Below are positions 33,718 through 44,070 of a stretch of DNA of 64,000 nt, piece by piece. Below the pieces are notes generated by a model. The model was given only the letters and a program-made list of their open reading frames with translations. It did not search any database and was not told the DNA's origin. The DNA lies in assembly GCF_014199945.1 (NCBI RefSeq), contig NZ_JACHOR010000004.1, positions 1-64,000 of the forward strand. The letters are read 5' to 3'. The position numbers and the translations under genes were made by a program. Position 1 is the first letter of the stretch. Each line of letters starts with the position of its first letter. This DNA is from Brevundimonas variabilis. Lineage in GTDB: Bacteria; Pseudomonadota; Alphaproteobacteria; Caulobacterales; Caulobacteraceae.

Positions 33718-34406
33718 GCCACAGGCGTCCGGGCCTGTCCGGGCAGCCGGGTCGGCGGGGTTGCATCCGGTGCGCGGAGATACAGGGGGCGAGGCGGACT
33801 TCCTGCCGGGTCCGCCAGCCGGGTCAGCCGTGCCAGGGCTGGCGGCGATGGATGGATGATCGGCGGGTCGGGCAAGGGCAGGGGCTTCATGGATCGCTCC
33901 CCGCGTCTGGCGTTCAGGATCGCGGCTCCCGTCCCGACCACGCCGGCACAGCCCAGTTCGGCCACAAGATCGACCGCGGCATCGATCGCCACGGCCTGGG
34001 GCGGACAGAGCGGCTGATCTCCCCTGAAGGCCTGCAGATAGACCTGGCCGCGGCGGGCATCGACCACCGCTGCGAACGGGGCGGCATCGGGCGTCGGTCG
34101 CGAGGCCGCGAGCGCCGCCAGGGTCGACAGGCCGATCACCGGGCGGTCCAGCGCCTCACCCAGACCCTGGGCAAAGGCCAGTCCAACGCGCAACCCCGTG
34201 AACGATCCCGGCCCGACCGTCACGCCGATGCGGTCAAGGGCATCGAACCCGATGCCCGACGCGGCCATGACATCGCGGACAATGCCGCCAATCCGCTCGG
34301 AGTGGCCCTTGGCCATCGGCTCCGACCTCATGGCCAGGGCCTGATCGGCCTCGAACACGCCGACGGTGCAGGCACCGAGGGCGGTATCGATCACGAGCAC
34401 TTTCAT
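33714..34406 (-). CDS. tsaB: tRNA threonylcarbamoyladenosine synthesis protein TsaB
   Basis: This is a 230-residue ASKHA-fold protein that scaffolds TsaD and TsaE for t6A37 formation on tRNA. The conserved start is MKVLVIDTALGACTVGV and the signature VGPGSFTGLRVGLAFAQGL lies near 66-84. The start is ATG 34404-34406; the frame is open back to 34547, but that extension has no family similarity. Its partner tsaE is encoded at 45148-45606 in this window. Confidence 0.95.
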   Translation of the reverse strand: MKVLVIDTALGACTVGVFEADQALAMRSEPMAKGHSERIGGIVRDVMAASGIGFDALDRIGVTVGPGSFTGLRVGLAFAQGLGEALDRPVIGLSTLAALAASRPTPDAAPFAAVVDARRGQVYLQAFRGDQPLCPPQAVAIDAAVDLVAELGCAGVVGTGAAILNARRGERSMKPLPLPDPPIIHPSPPALARLTRLADPAGSPPRPLYLRAPDATPPTRLPGQARTPVA

Positions 34407-34622
34407 CGACCGGTCATCCAGAGGGTTCCGCTGTTCAGGTCGGGACGCCAGCGCGGCCCCGATCCGGGCGAGGGCTCTTCGCACCCTTTCGTCCCGAATG
34501 GCCAAGAAATACTCCAGCACGGCCCTGCCATCCAACATGCCGTGCATATGCCCCAGCCCCGGCCTGGCTCAGGCCCCTGCAGCCTGCAGCGTAGCGAAAT
34601 CGGGCCATCGACTGAAAATGCC

Positions 34623-35060
34623 CTATTCGCCCGGCGCTTTCGAGGACGCGTTGGTCTCATGGCGAACCGGCCATTCGATCGCCGCGCTGACCCAGAGGCA
34701 CAGCCAGATGATCACCGGCTGCAACAGCAGCCTCGGCCCATGATAGGCCCAGCCCAGGGTCGGCAGCGACACGTCCGGATCGAAGGCATGACGGACATTG
34801 GCCGGGAACACGCACAGGGCATAAAGCGCAAGGCCAATGCCCGCCGCCACTCGAAACCGCCGCGTCAACAGTCCGATGGCCCCGGCGATCTCGGCCACCC
34901 CGGTGAGGCGGATCACGGTCTCGGGCCGGGGTACCCAGTCGGGCGTGATGGCCAGGAACGGCCCCGGGACGACCAGATGCAGCACGCCCGCCGCCAGAAA
35001 GGCGACGGCGAGCACGATCCGCAGGGCCGTGCGTGTTCTGCTGAAGGGGGTCCTGTCCAT
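34623..35060 (-). CDS. DoxX-family membrane protein
   Basis: This is a 145-residue protein with four hydrophobic segments typical of the DoxX/DUF4870-like group. It contains FLAAGVLHLVVPGPF, RLTGVAEIAGAIGLL and YALCVFPANVRHAF. ATG 35060 is preferred, with another in-frame ATG at 35075. Members are linked to membrane redox or thiol stress, without a firm reaction. It is divergent from folC, 44 bp away. Confidence 0.85.
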   Translation of the reverse strand: MDRTPFSRTRTALRIVLAVAFLAAGVLHLVVPGPFLAITPDWVPRPETVIRLTGVAEIAGAIGLLTRRFRVAAGIGLALYALCVFPANVRHAFDPDVSLPTLGWAYHGPRLLLQPVIIWLCLWVSAAIEWPVRHETNASSKAPGE

Positions 35061-35104
35061 GATCGGCCATAGCATGGGCCGGGCGCGATCGGTTATGGGG
35101 AGGC

Positions 35105-36382
35105 ATGGATCCCATCGCCGCCCGGCTCCTCGCCCGGCACCCCCAGAAGATCGACCTGTCGCTGGACCGGATGCGGGCCCTGTGCGCAGCTCTGGGCAAT
35201 CCTCAGGACGTTCTGCCGCCGGTGGTCCATGTGGCGGGCACCAATGGCAAGGGGTCCACCGTCGCCCTCCTGCGGGCCATGGCCGAGGCCGCGGGGCTGA
35301 AGGTCCATGTCTATACGTCGCCCCATCTCGTCCGGTTCAACGAGCGGATCCGGCTGGCCGGGGTGCTGATCGAGGATGCGGCTCTGGACGCAGCCCTGAC
35401 GCGCGTCGAGGCCGTGCAGGGCGTCGAGGCCACGGTGTTCGAGACGACGACGGCCGCCGCGTTTCTGGCGATGGCGGAGACCGCCGCCGACCTGGCCATC
35501 ATCGAGGTCGGGCTGGGCGGACGTCTGGACGCGACCAATGTCATTGATCGTCCGCTGCTCAGCGTCATCACGCCGGTCGATCTGGACCACGCCGAGTTTC
35601 TGGGCACGTCCCTGCCGGGTATCGCTGCGGAAAAGGCCGGTATCCTGAAGGCCGGGGCCCACGGTCTGGTGGCCCGACAGCGCGAGGATGCCATGGCCGC
35701 GATCGAGCGCGCCGCCCTTTCCGTCCATGCGCCCCTGACGGTCATGGGGGTCGATTTCGACGCCTGGGCCGAACGCGGCGGCATGGTGTTCCAGGACCAG
35801 GAACGCTTCCTCGATCTGCCGGCACCGGCGCTCTACGGCCCGCATCAGGTGGACAATGCCGGACTGGCCATCGCGGCCGCTCTGGAACTCGACCTTCCCG
35901 AGGCCGCGATCGCGACGGGTCTGAAGGCTGCACGCTGGCCCGCCAGGATGCAGCGGCTGGCGTCAGGGCCTTACGGCGATACCGCGCGCCAAGCCGAGGC
36001 CGAACTCTGGCTTGACGGAGGCCATAACCCTCACGCGGCGCGGGCGCTGGCCGAGGCCCTGACGGATCGTCACGCCAAGGCTCCACGCCCCCTGGCCCTG
36101 ATTGTCGGCATGCTCGCCAACAAGGATGCATCCGGATTCTTCGAGGCATTCCGGGGGTCGGGCGCCCATGTCTTCACGGTCGGCTTCGAAGGCGCGGCGG
36201 CCGGCCCCGACGCCCTGGCCGCCCTGGCCCAGGCCCATGGCCTGGGGGCCCAGAGCGCGCCGTCGGTCGAAGCCGCGCTGGATCGCGCACTGCGACTGGG
36301 GGCCGGACGGGTGGTGATCTGCGGCTCGCTCTACCTCGCGGGCGAGGTTCTGGGCGCGAGCCGCGAGACCTGGCCGGACTAG
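35105..36382 (+). CDS. folC: Dihydrofolate synthase / folylpolyglutamate synthase
   Basis: This is a 425-residue Mur-ligase-fold enzyme that adds glutamate to dihydropteroate and folates. The ATP loop is [15 protein letters not shown] (about 41-55), followed by [13 protein letters not shown], the divalent-metal and substrate segment [13 protein letters not shown], and the C-terminal domain [10 protein letters not shown]. The length is normal. Its stop codon overlaps that of convergent trxA by 4 bp. Confidence 0.95.
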   Translation: MDPIAARLLARHPQKIDLSLDRMRALCAALGNPQDVLPPVVHVAGTNGKGSTVALLRAMAEAAGLKVHVYTSPHLVRFNERIRLAGVLIEDAALDAALTRVEAVQGVEATVFETTTAAAFLAMAETAADLAIIEVGLGGRLDATNVIDRPLLSVITPVDLDHAEFLGTSLPGIAAEKAGILKAGAHGLVARQREDAMAAIERAALSVHAPLTVMGVDFDAWAERGGMVFQDQERFLDLPAPALYGPHQVDNAGLAIAAALELDLPEAAIATGLKAARWPARMQRLASGPYGDTARQAEAELWLDGGHNPHAARALAEALTDRHAKAPRPLALIVGMLANKDASGFFEAFRGSGAHVFTVGFEGAAAGPDALAALAQAHGLGAQSAPSVEAALDRALRLGAGRVVICGSLYLAGEVLGASRETWPD

Positions 36383-36720
36383 GTCGCGGCCTTGGCGGCA
36401 ATGCCGGATTCGGCAAGCCATTCGACGATCTTGCCCTTGGGCATGGCACCGACCTTGAGCGAGGTCATCTGGCCATCCTTGAACAGCATCAGCGTCGGGA
36501 TGCCCTTCACGCCCAGCTTCGACGGGACCATCGGGCTGTCATCGATATTGACCTTGGCGATCGTCACCTGACCGGCCAGTTCGTCGGCGATCTGTTCCAG
36601 CGCCGGGCCGATCTGCTTGCACGGTCCGCACCATTCCGCCCAGAAATCGACGAGGACGGGGGTCGTGGACTTCAGGACGTCGGTCTCGAAGCTGTCGTCG
36701 GTTACCTTGACGGTGGCCAT
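36379..36720 (-). CDS. trxA: Thioredoxin
   Basis: This is a 113-residue thioredoxin with the redox site [13 protein letters not shown] and the cis-proline segment [17 protein letters not shown] 36718-36720 is chosen because it gives the standard short N-terminus [11 protein letters not shown]; the frame extends to 36798 into addA. It supplies electrons to ribonucleotide reductase and other disulphide enzymes. The gene lies 74 bp after addA and probably ends that long operon, or has its own promoter in the gap. Confidence 0.96.
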   Translation of the reverse strand: MATVKVTDDSFETDVLKSTTPVLVDFWAEWCGPCKQIGPALEQIADELAGQVTIAKVNIDDSPMVPSKLGVKGIPTLMLFKDGQMTSLKVGAMPKGKIVEWLAESGIAAKAAT

Positions 36721-36794
36721 GTGCGTGTCTTTCTTCTGGGTGCGCTCGACCTGAACGCGTTCGGGATGGGATGTGGGAGTGATTCCGACGGAAA

Positions 36795-39700
36795 TCAACG
36801 CGCCCCGCTCAGGGCGGCGTCCATCATCTCGGCAGGGATGGCCATCAGTCTCGGCCCGTCCGTCCAGACCAGCGCCGCCTCGACGGCCCGATCGGGGTAC
36901 AATTGCTGCAGCACGGCGCGGTAGACGGCCTGCTGCAACACATAGGCGAGGTCTGCATCCTCGATCCGCTGCGGCGCAGGGCGGTTGGTCTTGTAGTCGA
37001 CGATCAGCACGCGTTCGGGCGTGAGCACCAGCCGGTCGATCCGCCCGGAAACCGAAACACCCGGCGGCAGGCTGGGTGCGGACCCGGTCAGAGCGACCTC
37101 GGCGCGGGACCCTGGGCCGAACACCGGGGCAAAGCGGTCGTCGTCCAGCACGCCGAAGGCCGCCTCGATCATCTCCGCCCGCTGCTCGGGGCTCAGGTCC
37201 GGTTCGCGGGCCAGGATGCGGCGGGCGGCGTCCTGTCGATCAGCGGCGTCGATGTCGGGCAGTCGCTCCAGCAGCCGGTGGATCAGGTCGCCGCGCCGGA
37301 ACCGCCCCAGACCTTCGCCAACCACGGCCAGGGGCGAGGGAGCCGGCATCCGGATGCCGCCCTGCATCTGGGATGGCGAGACGAAACGGGCAGCAGGATC
37401 GCTGGCCGGCGTTGTGCGGGTCCATGCCGGGATCTCCACCCTCTCGGGTGCGGCAGCCGCAGTCCGCAAGGCGACGACCGGGTCCACACCGAACCTGAGG
37501 CGTCCGTCACCGACGTCGCGCACGGCAGTCCCGTCATTGGCCTGCAACCGGGCAAAGGTCTCCGCCAGGCTGTCCCACCAGCTTCCCTCCTCGAAGCCTT
37601 CCTTCCTGTTGCCCAGGGCCCGGCCCAGAATGATCACCCGGTCCCTCGCACGGGTCAGGGCCACGTACAGCAGCCTGAGAGACTCGGCGTCGGTCCGGTC
37701 GATCCGGGCCTGTCGCGTCTCGGCCGACGTGTCGCAGTCGTCGGACTTGTCGCCCGGGCACATCAGCCAGCCTTCGCTCCCGTCATCAAGGGCAACCGGC
37801 ATCAGGCTCGGCCCCTGCGGCTTGGACCGGCTGGTGGTGTCAGGCAGGATGACGATGGGGGCTTCAAGACCCTTGGCCCCGTGCACGGTCATGACCCGCA
37901 CCTCGGCTCGTGCTCCGTCCATCTCGCGCTTGACCTCGACGTCCGCGCTTTCCAGCATCGCGACGCAGGTTTCCAGATCAGTCGCGCCACGATCCTCGGC
38001 GGACAGGACCTGGGCGAGGGTCTCGTCGATCGCTTCCTCGGCCTCGCGACCCAGACGGGCGAGGATGCGTGCCCGACCCGATTGGCCGGCGTCATCCACC
38101 CGGTTCAGCACGCCCGCGAAGAAGGCGAACGGGTCCCGGTCCCGACTGTCGATGGCGAATTGCATCAGCGCCCGGGCCCGGTTCCAGGCCGGCTGTTCGT
38201 CGCCCCGCCGGCGCAGCTCCCGCCACAATCCGTCCCGCTTTTCGCGCCCGGCCAACGCATAGAGGCTGTCGATACCGTCGAAATCGGGCACATCGCAGAA
38301 GGGACTGCGCAGGACACCGGCCAGGCTGAGGTCGTCGTCGGGGAACAGGGCAAACCGGGCCAGGGCGATCAGGTCGTCAAAGACGATATGGGTCGACAGC
38401 TTCAGCCGGTCCGCCCCCGCGACCGGCACACCCAGCGTCTTCAGCGCACGGATGATCTCTTCAAAGGTCCCGTCGCGACGTCGCACCAGGATCAGGAAGT
38501 CGTCATAGCCGCAGGGCCTCAGGGTCGGCTGTCCGTCGTCACCGCGCGCGTGAACGGCGACGCCGGTCTCGACCTGTCGCCGGATTTCCAGCGCCAGGGC
38601 CACGGCCAGCCGCTTGCGACCGCTGGTGCTGGATTCCAGATCGACCGGGTCCAGCCAGCCGTCACGTTCGGGGGCCTTCTCGTCCTCGAACAGGGGCCAG
38701 AGCTCGATCGACCCGTGCTGCCCAACGCGGGCCGGATGGTGCTGGATGCGGTCTCCGGTCTCGCCAACCAGGGCCCGGGTCCGCTCGGGTGAATGGAAGA
38801 CGGCATCGACGAACCCGAGTACCTCCTCCGTGGACCGATAGGAGGTGTCGAGCGGCACATGCTGGAACGCCAGTTCCGCCCCTTCGACCAGGCTCGTGAA
38901 TCGCTGAGCCTCCTGCCTCAGCCGCTCGGGCCGGGCCCCCTGGAAGGAATAGATGGACTGTTTCTCGTCTCCGACGGCGAAGACGGTGCGGGGAATGCGC
39001 GGCACCGTCCCCGGCCTTGGCCCACCCTCTCCGGAGAAGAATGCGTCGGTCAGGGCATGGACGATCGACCACTGGTCGGGGGCCGTGTCCTGGGCCTCGT
39101 CGATCAGGACGTGCTCGATCCCGCCATCCAGCTTGTACAGGACCCATGCCGCCGCCCCGTTCTGCGTCAGCAGCCGGACCGCCCGGGTGACGAGGTCGGG
39201 AAAGTCCAGTGCCCCGCGCGCTGCCTTGGCGGCCTCGTAGAAAGCGGCATGAACGCTCGCGAGGGTCAGCAGCCGTTCCGTATCCTCTGCGACGCGCGCG
39301 GCCCGGACCGAGCTCAGGGTCGCGCAGTATTTCATCTGCAGGTCTTCGAGCCAGGCCGCAGCATCCCGATCGGCACCCTTCGTGGCCATGGATTTCCGCG
39401 GACTGCCCTTGGTCAGAAAGACGTCGCCGATCCCGCCAAAGGTCCAGCTCGCTTCCCGCATCCGGCCCGCACAGCCCTGGTCATTGGCTGAACCGGCCAT
39501 CATGGCCGTGGCCGTCTCGTCCCACACCTCGCGGTCGAGGAAGGCCATGAACTCGGTTTCCAGCTCCGATGCCGATCGTCCGGGGAGCGCCCCGGCCAAC
39601 GCATGGGGACCCGGAGCCATGCCCGACGCGACCCGATCCAGATAGTCCGTCAGGGACTCGCGCTGGGTCTCGATCATGCCCAGCAGGGACTGAAAGGCCT

Positions 39701-40274
39701 TCCAGTCCAGAGCCACGGCGAAGTAACTGTAGGCCCGACCGATTGGACCCTCCGGGTTCCGGATCGCCTCGCGCGCCAGATCGTCCCGGGCCTGGCGCGA
39801 CAGGGTCAGCGCCGCCTCGTTCTCCAGCACGGTGAAGCGCGGCGAGACGTCGGCCTCGATCGGGAAACGCCGCAACAGCTTTTCGCAGAAGGCATGGATG
39901 GTCTGGATCTTCAGACCACCCGGCGTTTCCAGCGCGCGGGCGAACATGCTGCGGGCGGCCGTCAGGTCGGCTTCGGTGAAGCTGGCGGGATCCCGGCCGT
40001 CGAGGCGACTCAAGGCCCCCGGCAGGTCGCGGTCATCCATGACCGCCCAGAGGCCCAGGGTCTCGAACAGCCGGGCCTGCATCTCGGCGGCGGCGGCCTT
40101 GGTATAGGTGATGCAAAGGATCTCGCCGGGCGCCACGTCGTGCAGCAACAGGCGCGCCACGCGGTTCACCAGGGTCGAGGTCTTTCCCGATCCGGCATTG
40201 GCCGTGACGAAGACCGACAGGCCGGGGTCGGCGGCGCGGATCTGGTGGTCGGAGGCGGAGGGAAGGTGGCTCAT
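36795..40274 (-). CDS. addA: AddA, double-strand break repair helicase-nuclease
   Basis: This is a 1159-residue UvrD-type helicase with a C-terminal nuclease. Walker A is [15 protein letters not shown] at 24-38, DExx is in VLIDEAQDT, and motif VI is in [15 protein letters not shown]. The nuclease domain near the end has [10 protein letters not shown], the PD-(D/E)XK signature. With AddB it resects DNA ends to load RecA. ATG 40272-40274 overlaps the addB stop. It forms part of the tsaE-amgK-murU-addB-addA run. Confidence 0.96.
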   Translation of the reverse strand: MSHLPSASDHQIRAADPGLSVFVTANAGSGKTSTLVNRVARLLLHDVAPGEILCITYTKAAAAEMQARLFETLGLWAVMDDRDLPGALSRLDGRDPASFTEADLTAARSMFARALETPGGLKIQTIHAFCEKLLRRFPIEADVSPRFTVLENEAALTLSRQARDDLAREAIRNPEGPIGRAYSYFAVALDWKAFQSLLGMIETQRESLTDYLDRVASGMAPGPHALAGALPGRSASELETEFMAFLDREVWDETATAMMAGSANDQGCAGRMREASWTFGGIGDVFLTKGSPRKSMATKGADRDAAAWLEDLQMKYCATLSSVRAARVAEDTERLLTLASVHAAFYEAAKAARGALDFPDLVTRAVRLLTQNGAAAWVLYKLDGGIEHVLIDEAQDTAPDQWSIVHALTDAFFSGEGGPRPGTVPRIPRTVFAVGDEKQSIYSFQGARPERLRQEAQRFTSLVEGAELAFQHVPLDTSYRSTEEVLGFVDAVFHSPERTRALVGETGDRIQHHPARVGQHGSIELWPLFEDEKAPERDGWLDPVDLESSTSGRKRLAVALALEIRRQVETGVAVHARGDDGQPTLRPCGYDDFLILVRRRDGTFEEIIRALKTLGVPVAGADRLKLSTHIVFDDLIALARFALFPDDDLSLAGVLRSPFCDVPDFDGIDSLYALAGREKRDGLWRELRRRGDEQPAWNRARALMQFAIDSRDRDPFAFFAGVLNRVDDAGQSGRARILARLGREAEEAIDETLAQVLSAEDRGATDLETCVAMLESADVEVKREMDGARAEVRVMTVHGAKGLEAPIVILPDTTSRSKPQGPSLMPVALDDGSEGWLMCPGDKSDDCDTSAETRQARIDRTDAESLRLLYVALTRARDRVIILGRALGNRKEGFEEGSWWDSLAETFARLQANDGTAVRDVGDGRLRFGVDPVVALRTAAAAPERVEIPAWTRTTPASDPAARFVSPSQMQGGIRMPAPSPLAVVGEGLGRFRRGDLIHRLLERLPDIDAADRQDAARRILAREPDLSPEQRAEMIEAAFGVLDDDRFAPVFGPGSRAEVALTGSAPSLPPGVSVSGRIDRLVLTPERVLIVDYKTNRPAPQRIEDADLAYVLQQAVYRAVLQQLYPDRAVEAALVWTDGPRLMAIPAEMMDAALSGAR

Positions 40275-43200
40275 GTCTCGGCCTCGCCCTCGCCGATGAC
40301 ATGCCACTCCCAGACCCGGGCGAGGTGGTCGTAGTTGCCGCCGAAACTGCCCATGAACTGCGGCGCAACCCAGGACACATAGGGTGTCTCTTCATTGTCG
40401 AACTGGGCGATCCGGCTGCGCAGGCCCTCCAGTGCCAGCTCTGCCATCTCGGCTGCAGTCGCCGGATCGGGAGCGGCCTTTGTCGGATCGGAGACCGTGA
40501 CGACCTCGCCCGGCACCCGCCGCCCGACCACCTTCAGGTAGGTCAATTCATTCGCCATGATCGGTCCGGCTTCGGGAAATCCGCCAGCCGCCAGAATGGC
40601 TGCTGTCAGGGTCAGCTGCGGCGCGAAGCCGGCCAGGACTTCCTTGCGCTTCGGGGTCTGTCCGGTCTTGAAGTCCAGCACGGCCCCGCCGTCGGCTCCG
40701 CGCTCGATCCGGTCGGCATAGGCCTTGAGCGTGAAGGGGCCGCCCGGCGTCTCGATCGTCAGCTGCCCCTGCTGTTCGACCATCAGGTCGACGCCCCGCG
40801 CGCGGCGCTGCGCCTCGATCCCGGTCAGCCAGACCGCCGCATTGCGGGCCAGCGGCGCCTCGCGTGCCATGGCAGCGTCGTCGAAGCCGCGTTCCGTGAG
40901 CTCGGCGATCATTGCGGCTTCCAGCTGTTCGGCATGGTCGGGCGGCAGGTCGCGCGGGAAGGCGAGCGTCAACCGCTCCACCGCCTTGTGAATGGCATTG
41001 CCGCGCTCCAGCGCCTGGGTCGATGCGCCCGGTCGCTCCATCGGTTCCAGACCCAGGACCCACTGGGCATAGAGGGCATAGGGGTCGCGGACCCAGCGTT
41101 CGATCCGGGTGACATACAGGCTGCGCGGTCGCCGCCCGACTGGAGGGCGGGGCGCGGGGCGTCTGGCATAGCGCGGCGGGCCCGGTGGTGGGGCGTCCAG
41201 CGACCGGGCCAGTTCAGTCATTTCGACGGGCCGGTTCAGGTCAACGCGTGTCGCCTCGGTGTTGGCCCCGCGCGTCAGCATCTCCAGACGCCACAGCCAG
41301 CGCGACCGCACGGCCGGCTGGCCGCCCCGGCGCTCGGAGTGCACGAGGATCGCCTCCTCGCCACAGGCGGCCTGGACGAAATCCTGAGCCGTCTGGCCCA
41401 GCCGACGCTCGGGCGGCGGCAGGCCCAGCACCCCGCGCATAGGCCGGGACAGGAAGGGATCGACCGGTGCGGCATTGGGCCAAACGCCTTCCTCCAGCCC
41501 GGCCAGGATCATCCGGTCGGCCCGAACCAGTCGCGCCTCGATGGCCCCGAGGATACGCAGCCGGGGATGGGTCGCCCCACCGGTGCGGACGGTCTCCTCC
41601 GTCAGCAGGTTGTGGACCAGGTCGGCAAAGTCCCGACGCGTGATGCCGCCCAGCGACGCGCCGCCCGCGATCAGTCCGGACATCAGGGCCGCCGCCGCCT
41701 CGCCGTCGGGCCCGGCCCAGACGTCCTGACCGGCCAGCGCCTCGACCAGCCGGGTCAGGGTCCGTGCCGCCTCGTCCAGCGGTGCATGGCCATCAACGAA
41801 CGGGGCCTGCGCCGCTTCGGACAGGGCCTCCAGCCGCTCGGCCAGCGCACGCGCCCCGGCCAGTCGGGCCGCCCGCCACTCGGGCAGGGGCTTGCCGCCC
41901 CGGCGCGGTTCGCCCGCCTTGTCCAGCCGCTTCAGCAGATCGCCGCTGGTACGCGGCGCCGGCCCCCGCAGCGCATGTTCCTCCAGCGTCGCGACAGCCT
42001 CGGCCGTGTTCGCCCCATCGAGATCGAAATACGTCAGGGGGGACTTGATCAGGGCCAGCAGCGTCTGCGGGTTCAGGGGATCCGCGATCCATCGCGCCGC
42101 CAGATCGAGAAATCCTCCGGCCGGCATCCGCGACAGCGGCGTGCCCGACGACGAGTCTGCCGTGATTCCCCACCGCTCCAGCCGCGCCGCAACCCGGCGA
42201 CCCAGCGCGAGGTCGGGCGTCACCAGGGCGCAGGTCTTGCCGGGTGTTTCCAGTGTCTCTCGCATCATCAGGGCCAGGGTCGCGGCGGCGTCCTCCTCGG
42301 CCCCGAGGCTCACGACCGACAGCCCTACGAGACCGAGGGCGATCGGGTCGACGGAGGTCAGCGGCGCGGCGATCTCGCGGATACGGGCGATCTCCTTGCG
42401 CCAGTCGCTGGTGGCGCGGGCAGGACGCAGGGCCTCGTTGAGCAGCCGCTGCCGCGCCAGACCGCGCGCCTGATCTTCCGCCGTCGTCGGCGGCTGATGC
42501 CAGGGCCGAACCGCTTCGCGCGACACCTCATGCCGGTGCAGCAGCCGCCACAGGGCGTTCTGCGGATGCTGCTCCTCGTCCTTCAGCAGGGCCCAGACAC
42601 TGTCGGCCAGATCGCGATCGAGGCCGGGGAGGACGACACAGCCCTGCGGTGCCCGCGCCACGGCCGCCAGCACATCGGCTGCGGCGGGGGCCGACCCCGT
42701 CGATCCGGCCGCGATCACGGGTCCCTTTGGCGGGTTTTCGCTCCAGCGCGTCGCCAGCAGCCGCAGCAAGGAGGCCCTGCGCCAGGCCGGATCGACCAGA
42801 CCCATCGCCGCCAGCCGCCTTGGCCAGGCCTCGACCGCCAGCCCCAGAAACCGCGCCGACTCCTGCCAGTGGATCGCCAGATCGCCCTCGACCAGATCGA
42901 CCACCCGGCCCGGATCCTCGATTTCTTCCAGCTGGCAGGAATCGAGGAAACCGCCCAGGGCATCGGCCATCTCGAGCGCCCTGAGCGGTCGCATGCCGGG
43001 TTCGAAATCCTCGACGATCATCCGCGCCATCTCGAACCGCCGCGTCAGCGGGGCGATGGCGGGCGGCAGGTCGAGACCCAGGTCTCCGGGCGAGAAGGGC
43101 GGTTCGTCCTCCTCCAGATCGCCCAGCGGCCGGACCTGGGGCAGGAGGACGGGCCGGTCGCCGCTCAGCCGGGTCAGGGCCGAGGTAAAGGCGCGCGCCG

Positions 43201-43360
43201 CGCGCCGGTTGGGCAGCAGGATGGTCGCATCCGAAAGCGCCTCGGGTGGCGCATCGCCCAGCCAGGCCAGCACCCCGGCCGCAAGGTCGTCGAGAAAGGG
43301 CCGGTGCGCGGGGATGGCGAACCAGCGGGGACCGTCCGGATGGAACGGGTCGAAGCTCAT
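40271..43360 (-). CDS. addB: AddB, double-strand break repair protein
   Basis: This is a 1029-residue partner of AddA, with an inactivated helicase-like N-terminal part (ATILLPNRRAARAFTSAL) and a RecB-like nuclease at about 780-950 (GAVLDFKTGQTPKRKEV, LTLTAAILAAGGF). The alphaproteobacterial AddB recognised here starts FAIPAHRPFLDDLAAG. It overlaps addA by 4 bp and its own start overlaps the murU stop by 4 bp. Its antisense strand is also open over nearly the whole gene, a composition effect. Confidence 0.94.
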   Translation of the reverse strand: MSFDPFHPDGPRWFAIPAHRPFLDDLAAGVLAWLGDAPPEALSDATILLPNRRAARAFTSALTRLSGDRPVLLPQVRPLGDLEEDEPPFSPGDLGLDLPPAIAPLTRRFEMARMIVEDFEPGMRPLRALEMADALGGFLDSCQLEEIEDPGRVVDLVEGDLAIHWQESARFLGLAVEAWPRRLAAMGLVDPAWRRASLLRLLATRWSENPPKGPVIAAGSTGSAPAAADVLAAVARAPQGCVVLPGLDRDLADSVWALLKDEEQHPQNALWRLLHRHEVSREAVRPWHQPPTTAEDQARGLARQRLLNEALRPARATSDWRKEIARIREIAAPLTSVDPIALGLVGLSVVSLGAEEDAAATLALMMRETLETPGKTCALVTPDLALGRRVAARLERWGITADSSSGTPLSRMPAGGFLDLAARWIADPLNPQTLLALIKSPLTYFDLDGANTAEAVATLEEHALRGPAPRTSGDLLKRLDKAGEPRRGGKPLPEWRAARLAGARALAERLEALSEAAQAPFVDGHAPLDEAARTLTRLVEALAGQDVWAGPDGEAAAALMSGLIAGGASLGGITRRDFADLVHNLLTEETVRTGGATHPRLRILGAIEARLVRADRMILAGLEEGVWPNAAPVDPFLSRPMRGVLGLPPPERRLGQTAQDFVQAACGEEAILVHSERRGGQPAVRSRWLWRLEMLTRGANTEATRVDLNRPVEMTELARSLDAPPPGPPRYARRPAPRPPVGRRPRSLYVTRIERWVRDPYALYAQWVLGLEPMERPGASTQALERGNAIHKAVERLTLAFPRDLPPDHAEQLEAAMIAELTERGFDDAAMAREAPLARNAAVWLTGIEAQRRARGVDLMVEQQGQLTIETPGGPFTLKAYADRIERGADGGAVLDFKTGQTPKRKEVLAGFAPQLTLTAAILAAGGFPEAGPIMANELTYLKVVGRRVPGEVVTVSDPTKAAPDPATAAEMAELALEGLRSRIAQFDNEETPYVSWVAPQFMGSFGGNYDHLARVWEWHVIGEGEAET

Positions 43361-44070
43361 CCTTCGCCGCGCAGACGGGCTTCGGCCTGATCCCGCGCCA
43401 TCGGGTCACCGACATGCATCCAGTCGCCGTCCATCACGCAGCCATACAGCCGCCCGGCCGCCGCCGACGCGCGCCACAGCGGGCTGAGCGAGAACGGCCC
43501 CTCCGGTCCCTGATCGGCATAGTCCGGACGGGTGATGTGGACGCCCATATAGGCGAAAGGGGCCGAGGCCGCCGTCCCCCGGAACGTGAGGCGATGATCG
43601 TCGCCGAGGAAGAAGTCTCCATTCCCCTCGAAGCCGATCGAACCCTCGCGGCGGGCCAGCAGCAGGGCGGCATCCATCCGTTCCGGGTCCCACAGCCGGG
43701 CCAGATCACCCAGGGCGTCGCCCCGGTCGATCCAGACACTGTCGATATTGGCCACGAACACCGGCTCGGTCCCCAGCAGGGGCGCGGCCTTCCTCAGCCC
43801 GCCGCCGGTCTCCAGCAGCTCGGCCCGCTCGTCCGAGATCGTGATGGCCGGACGCTGCCGATCCGCCAGATGTCCTTCCAGCCGGTCGGCGAACCAGTGG
43901 ACGTTCACCACCGCCCGCTGGACGCCCGCCTCGGCCAGTCGGTCCAGCACGTGATCGATCAGCGCCCGGCCGCCGAGCTCCACCAGGGCCTTGGGCCGGT
44001 CGTCCGTCAGCGGACGCATCCGTGTGCCCAGACCGGCGGCCAGCACCATGGCGGTCTTGGGAGCCGTCAT
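43357..44070 (-). CDS. murU: N-acetylmuramate alpha-1-phosphate uridylyltransferase
   Basis: This is a 237-residue nucleotidyltransferase with the NTP-binding signature AAGLGTRMRPLTDDRPKALVEL at about 11-32. FVANIDSVWID is the metal-binding region. With AmgK it converts recycled MurNAc to UDP-MurNAc, bypassing the fosfomycin-sensitive MurA step. The adjacent amgK supports this over a generic sugar-nucleotide role. The start overlaps the amgK stop by 4 bp. Confidence 0.9.
   Translation of the reverse strand: MTAPKTAMVLAAGLGTRMRPLTDDRPKALVELGGRALIDHVLDRLAEAGVQRAVVNVHWFADRLEGHLADRQRPAITISDERAELLETGGGLRKAAPLLGTEPVFVANIDSVWIDRGDALGDLARLWDPERMDAALLLARREGSIGFEGNGDFFLGDDHRLTFRGTAASAPFAYMGVHITRPDYADQGPEGPFSLSPLWRASAAAGRLYGCVMDGDWMHVGDPMARDQAEARLRGEG

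Noticed and set aside
31384..34017. Plus-strand open frame of about 877 codons opposite miaB, fur and rimI
   Set aside because: It spans several convincing minus-strand genes and has shadow-type composition.
34407..34547. Upstream in-frame extension of tsaB
   Set aside because: The 47 extra residues show no similarity to TsaB, whose conserved start is at 34406.
40301..43390. Open frame of about 1029 codons on the plus strand opposite addB
   Set aside because: It mirrors addB codon for codon in a GC-rich gene, has no recognisable domain and is Gln/Arg/Gly-rich, as expected for an antisense shadow.
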